Program-made: the position numbers and the translations under genes | The notes under the pieces: generated by a model | Told to the model about the DNA's origin: nothing | Databases searched by the model: none | What the model saw: only the letters and a program-made list of their open reading frames with translations | NCBI RefSeq assembly: GCF_048269565.1 | Contig: NZ_JBLXIK010000008.1 | Span: 1 to 64,000, forward strand | Direction of reading: 5' to 3' | DNA from: Maricaulis sp048269565 | Lineage (GTDB): Bacteria; Pseudomonadota; Alphaproteobacteria; Caulobacterales; Maricaulaceae | DNA: 64,000 bases | In this document: positions 62,429 through 64,000 of the stretch, piece by piece | Layout: the number at the start of each line of letters is the position of its first letter | Position numbering within the stretch: position 1 is the first letter of the stretch

Positions 62429-64000
62429 TCAGTGGATCGCGCCGCGAAGGGCTTCATCCAGCGCGGCTGTCACTTCCTTGATATCGAGCGGCTTTGAGAG
62501 ATAGCCCGTGGCGCCAAGGTCGAGATAGTGCTCGCGCGCGCCCTTGGTGGCGTCAGCGGTCACCGCATAGATCGGGATACCCGAATAGGGTTTGCCACTG
62601 CCCCGGATCTTCTGGATCGCCTCGTCGCCGGACATGACCGGCATCTGGATATCCATCAGGATGGCATCATACCGGTCGCAATCAAGCGCCTCGATCGCCT
62701 CAAGCCCGTTGCCGGCAAGCTTCACCATATGCCCGGCATTCTCGACCAGGGCCGAAGCCACCAGCCGATTGGTCATGACATCATCGACGACCAGAATGCG
62801 GGCCGGGCCACTCGGCCCCGCCTCAAGCGCCGGACGCGGCGCGGCATCGACGATGACCGATGCGGCCGGAAGCGGAAGCTCAAACCAGAATTCGGATCCC
62901 CTGCCCGGCGTACTTGTGACACCGATCTCGCCACCGGCCAGCCGGACCAGGTCACGGCAGATTGCCAGACCAAGCCCGCTGCCGCCATGCTCGCGCGTCT
63001 GCGAAGTATCGACTTGGGCAAAGCGGTCGAAGATCCGCTCCAGCTGGTCGGCCTCGATGCCCGGGCCGGTATCGGTGACACAGAAGCGCAGGCGCGTATC
63101 CGCCTGCGGTATGATGCGGACATGGACCGAACCGGCGCCGGTGAATTTCACTGCATTGCCGATGATATTGATCAGAAGCTGGCGCAAATGCTTCTGGTCG
63201 CCCAGGACGCTGGCCGGCACGCCCTCATCTTCCTGCAGCCGCACCTCGATGCCCTTTTCCGACGCGGCCGGCCCAACCATGTCGAGGACAGATTCGACCA
63301 GGGGCCGGAGATCAAACGGCTCTGTCACCAGTTTGACACTGCCGGCCTCGATGCGGGAGATGTCCAGAATGTCCTCGACCAGCTCCAACAGGGCCTTGCC
63401 CGACGACTGCAGCGTCGCAACATATTTGGATTGCACCTCGGAGAGCGGCGTCAGGTTGAGCAATTGCGACATGCCGAGCACGCCATTGAGCGGCGTGCGG
63501 ATTTCATGGCTCATATTGGCGAGAAATTGTGTCTTGGCCCGGTTGGCGCTCTCCGCCCGCTCGCGCTGGATCTCCAGTTCCAGGGCGCGTTCGACATCAG
63601 CGGTGATGTCGGCCAACACGCCCGTGATCGTCAGTCCGCCGTCCAGCCGTTTGCGGAACAGGCCGCGTGAGCGCACATGCCGGATCGATCCGTCGGCGAG
63701 CACAATGCGGTAGGCGTGCGAATAGTCCTCACAGCGCTTCATGGCATCGCGCGAACGGGCGAGCACAGAATCACGGTCATCGGGATGGAGCATCGTCGCC
63801 CACTCGTCGAAGCCCGGCGTCGGCAGATCCGACCGGCCGAAAATTTCCTTGAGCCGGGCATCCCATGTGATCTCACCGGTCTCGACCTCATACTCCCAAA
63901 GGCCGAGATCGGAGGCATCAAGCGCCACGGTGAGCCGGGTCGACAGCGATTTGTACTCGTCCTCGCGGTTTCGCCGCTCGGTGACATTCTGGAACGAACC
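62429..64000 (-). CDS. Hybrid sensor histidine kinase, 5' end outside the window
   Basis: At least 523 residues; the frame stays open to the window edge. Visible order: the tail of one PAS domain (SFQNVTERR), a second PAS domain of PAS_3 type (ALDASDLGLWEYEVETGEITWDARLKEIFG), HisKA with phospho-His in FLANMSHEIRTPLNGVLG, HATPase (INIIGNAVKF, DTGPGIE, GGSGLGLAI), and a C-terminal receiver with acceptor Asp in ILMDIQMPVMSG about 73 residues from the end. No phosphotransfer domain is attached. The signal and partner are unknown. Confidence 0.9.
   Translation of the reverse strand, partial: GSFQNVTERRNREDEYKSLSTRLTVALDASDLGLWEYEVETGEITWDARLKEIFGRSDLPTPGFDEWATMLHPDDRDSVLARSRDAMKRCEDYSHAYRIVLADGSIRHVRSRGLFRKRLDGGLTITGVLADITADVERALELEIQRERAESANRAKTQFLANMSHEIRTPLNGVLGMSQLLNLTPLSEVQSKYVATLQSSGKALLELVEDILDISRIEAGSVKLVTEPFDLRPLVESVLDMVGPAASEKGIEVRLQEDEGVPASVLGDQKHLRQLLINIIGNAVKFTGAGSVHVRIIPQADTRLRFCVTDTGPGIEADQLERIFDRFAQVDTSQTREHGGSGLGLAICRDLVRLAGGEIGVTSTPGRGSEFWFELPLPAASVIVDAAPRPALEAGPSGPARILVVDDVMTNRLVASALVENAGHMVKLAGNGLEAIEALDCDRYDAILMDIQMPVMSGDEAIQKIRGSGKPYSGIPIYAVTADATKGAREHYLDLGATGYLSKPLDIKEVTAALDEALRGAIH

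Overview
The window is GC-rich, densely coding bacterial DNA that reads as the chromosome of a Caulobacter/Maricaulis-type (Hyphomonadaceae-like) alphaproteobacterium. The main indicators are: a CcrM-type GANTC methyltransferase whose upstream region carries a CtrA-like site and four GANTC sites; an F0-only ATP synthase operon with separate b' and b subunits; the glyS-ppdK neighbourhood; a curlin/CsgH pair; and the rnhB-ccrM-mutY-DUF721-DsbA-smc order. No transposase, integrase, phage gene, CRISPR array, rRNA or tRNA was seen.

Layout. 0.2-5.9 kb: small accessory genes (LON-domain protein, SRPBCC protein, DUF1993), a curli unit (csgA-csgH), an ATP-binding regulator and a SleB-type cell-wall hydrolase. 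6-14.6 kb (minus strand): ppdK, glyS, a glutamate-type symporter, a GFA protein, glyQ, a tRNA-type methyltransferase and DUF2007. 14.7-22.1 kb: isoprenoid and envelope metabolism (polyprenyl synthase, WecA/MraY-family transferase, ispE), a TPR lipoprotein, ETF-ubiquinone oxidoreductase and a family-4 uracil-DNA glycosylase. 22.6-24.4 kb: a PAS protein next to a soluble chemoreceptor. 24.7-40.6 kb: a nitrate-respiration block (nnrS, moaD, moaA, mobA, a Crp/Fnr regulator, narK1, narK2, narGHJI, a parvulin, an outer-membrane barrel). 40.7-49.2 kb: rnhB, ccrM, mutY, DUF721, two DsbA-like proteins and smc. 49.3-51.9 kb: atpIBE-b'-b. 52.8-57.5 kb: the glycine cleavage operon gcvT-H-PA-PB behind a tandem glycine riboswitch. 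57.6-64 kb: a small secreted protein, argS, a lipoprotein, ispH, DUF1801, rnhA and a hybrid histidine kinase cut by the window edge.

How the parts work together. The nitrate block is the most coherent accessory system. Its Crp/Fnr regulator keeps the FNR-type DNA-reading residues (E..SR) but lacks the N-terminal cysteine cluster, so it resembles NarR/DNR-class regulators. TTGAT-type boxes lie upstream of three of its units: nnrS, moaA-moaD and the regulator gene itself, in the region shared with narK1. The regulator, molybdenum-cofactor genes, transporters, reductase and chaperones therefore look like one regulon. The gene order from narK1 to the parvulin matches the order known from Pseudomonas aeruginosa.

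No clearly new system stands out. The best leads are a 17-bp palindrome between the regulator gene and narK1, the hairpin between csgA and csgH, the split PAS/chemoreceptor pair, the missing start codon of the uracil-DNA glycosylase, and the GANTC sites at the ccrM and atp promoters.
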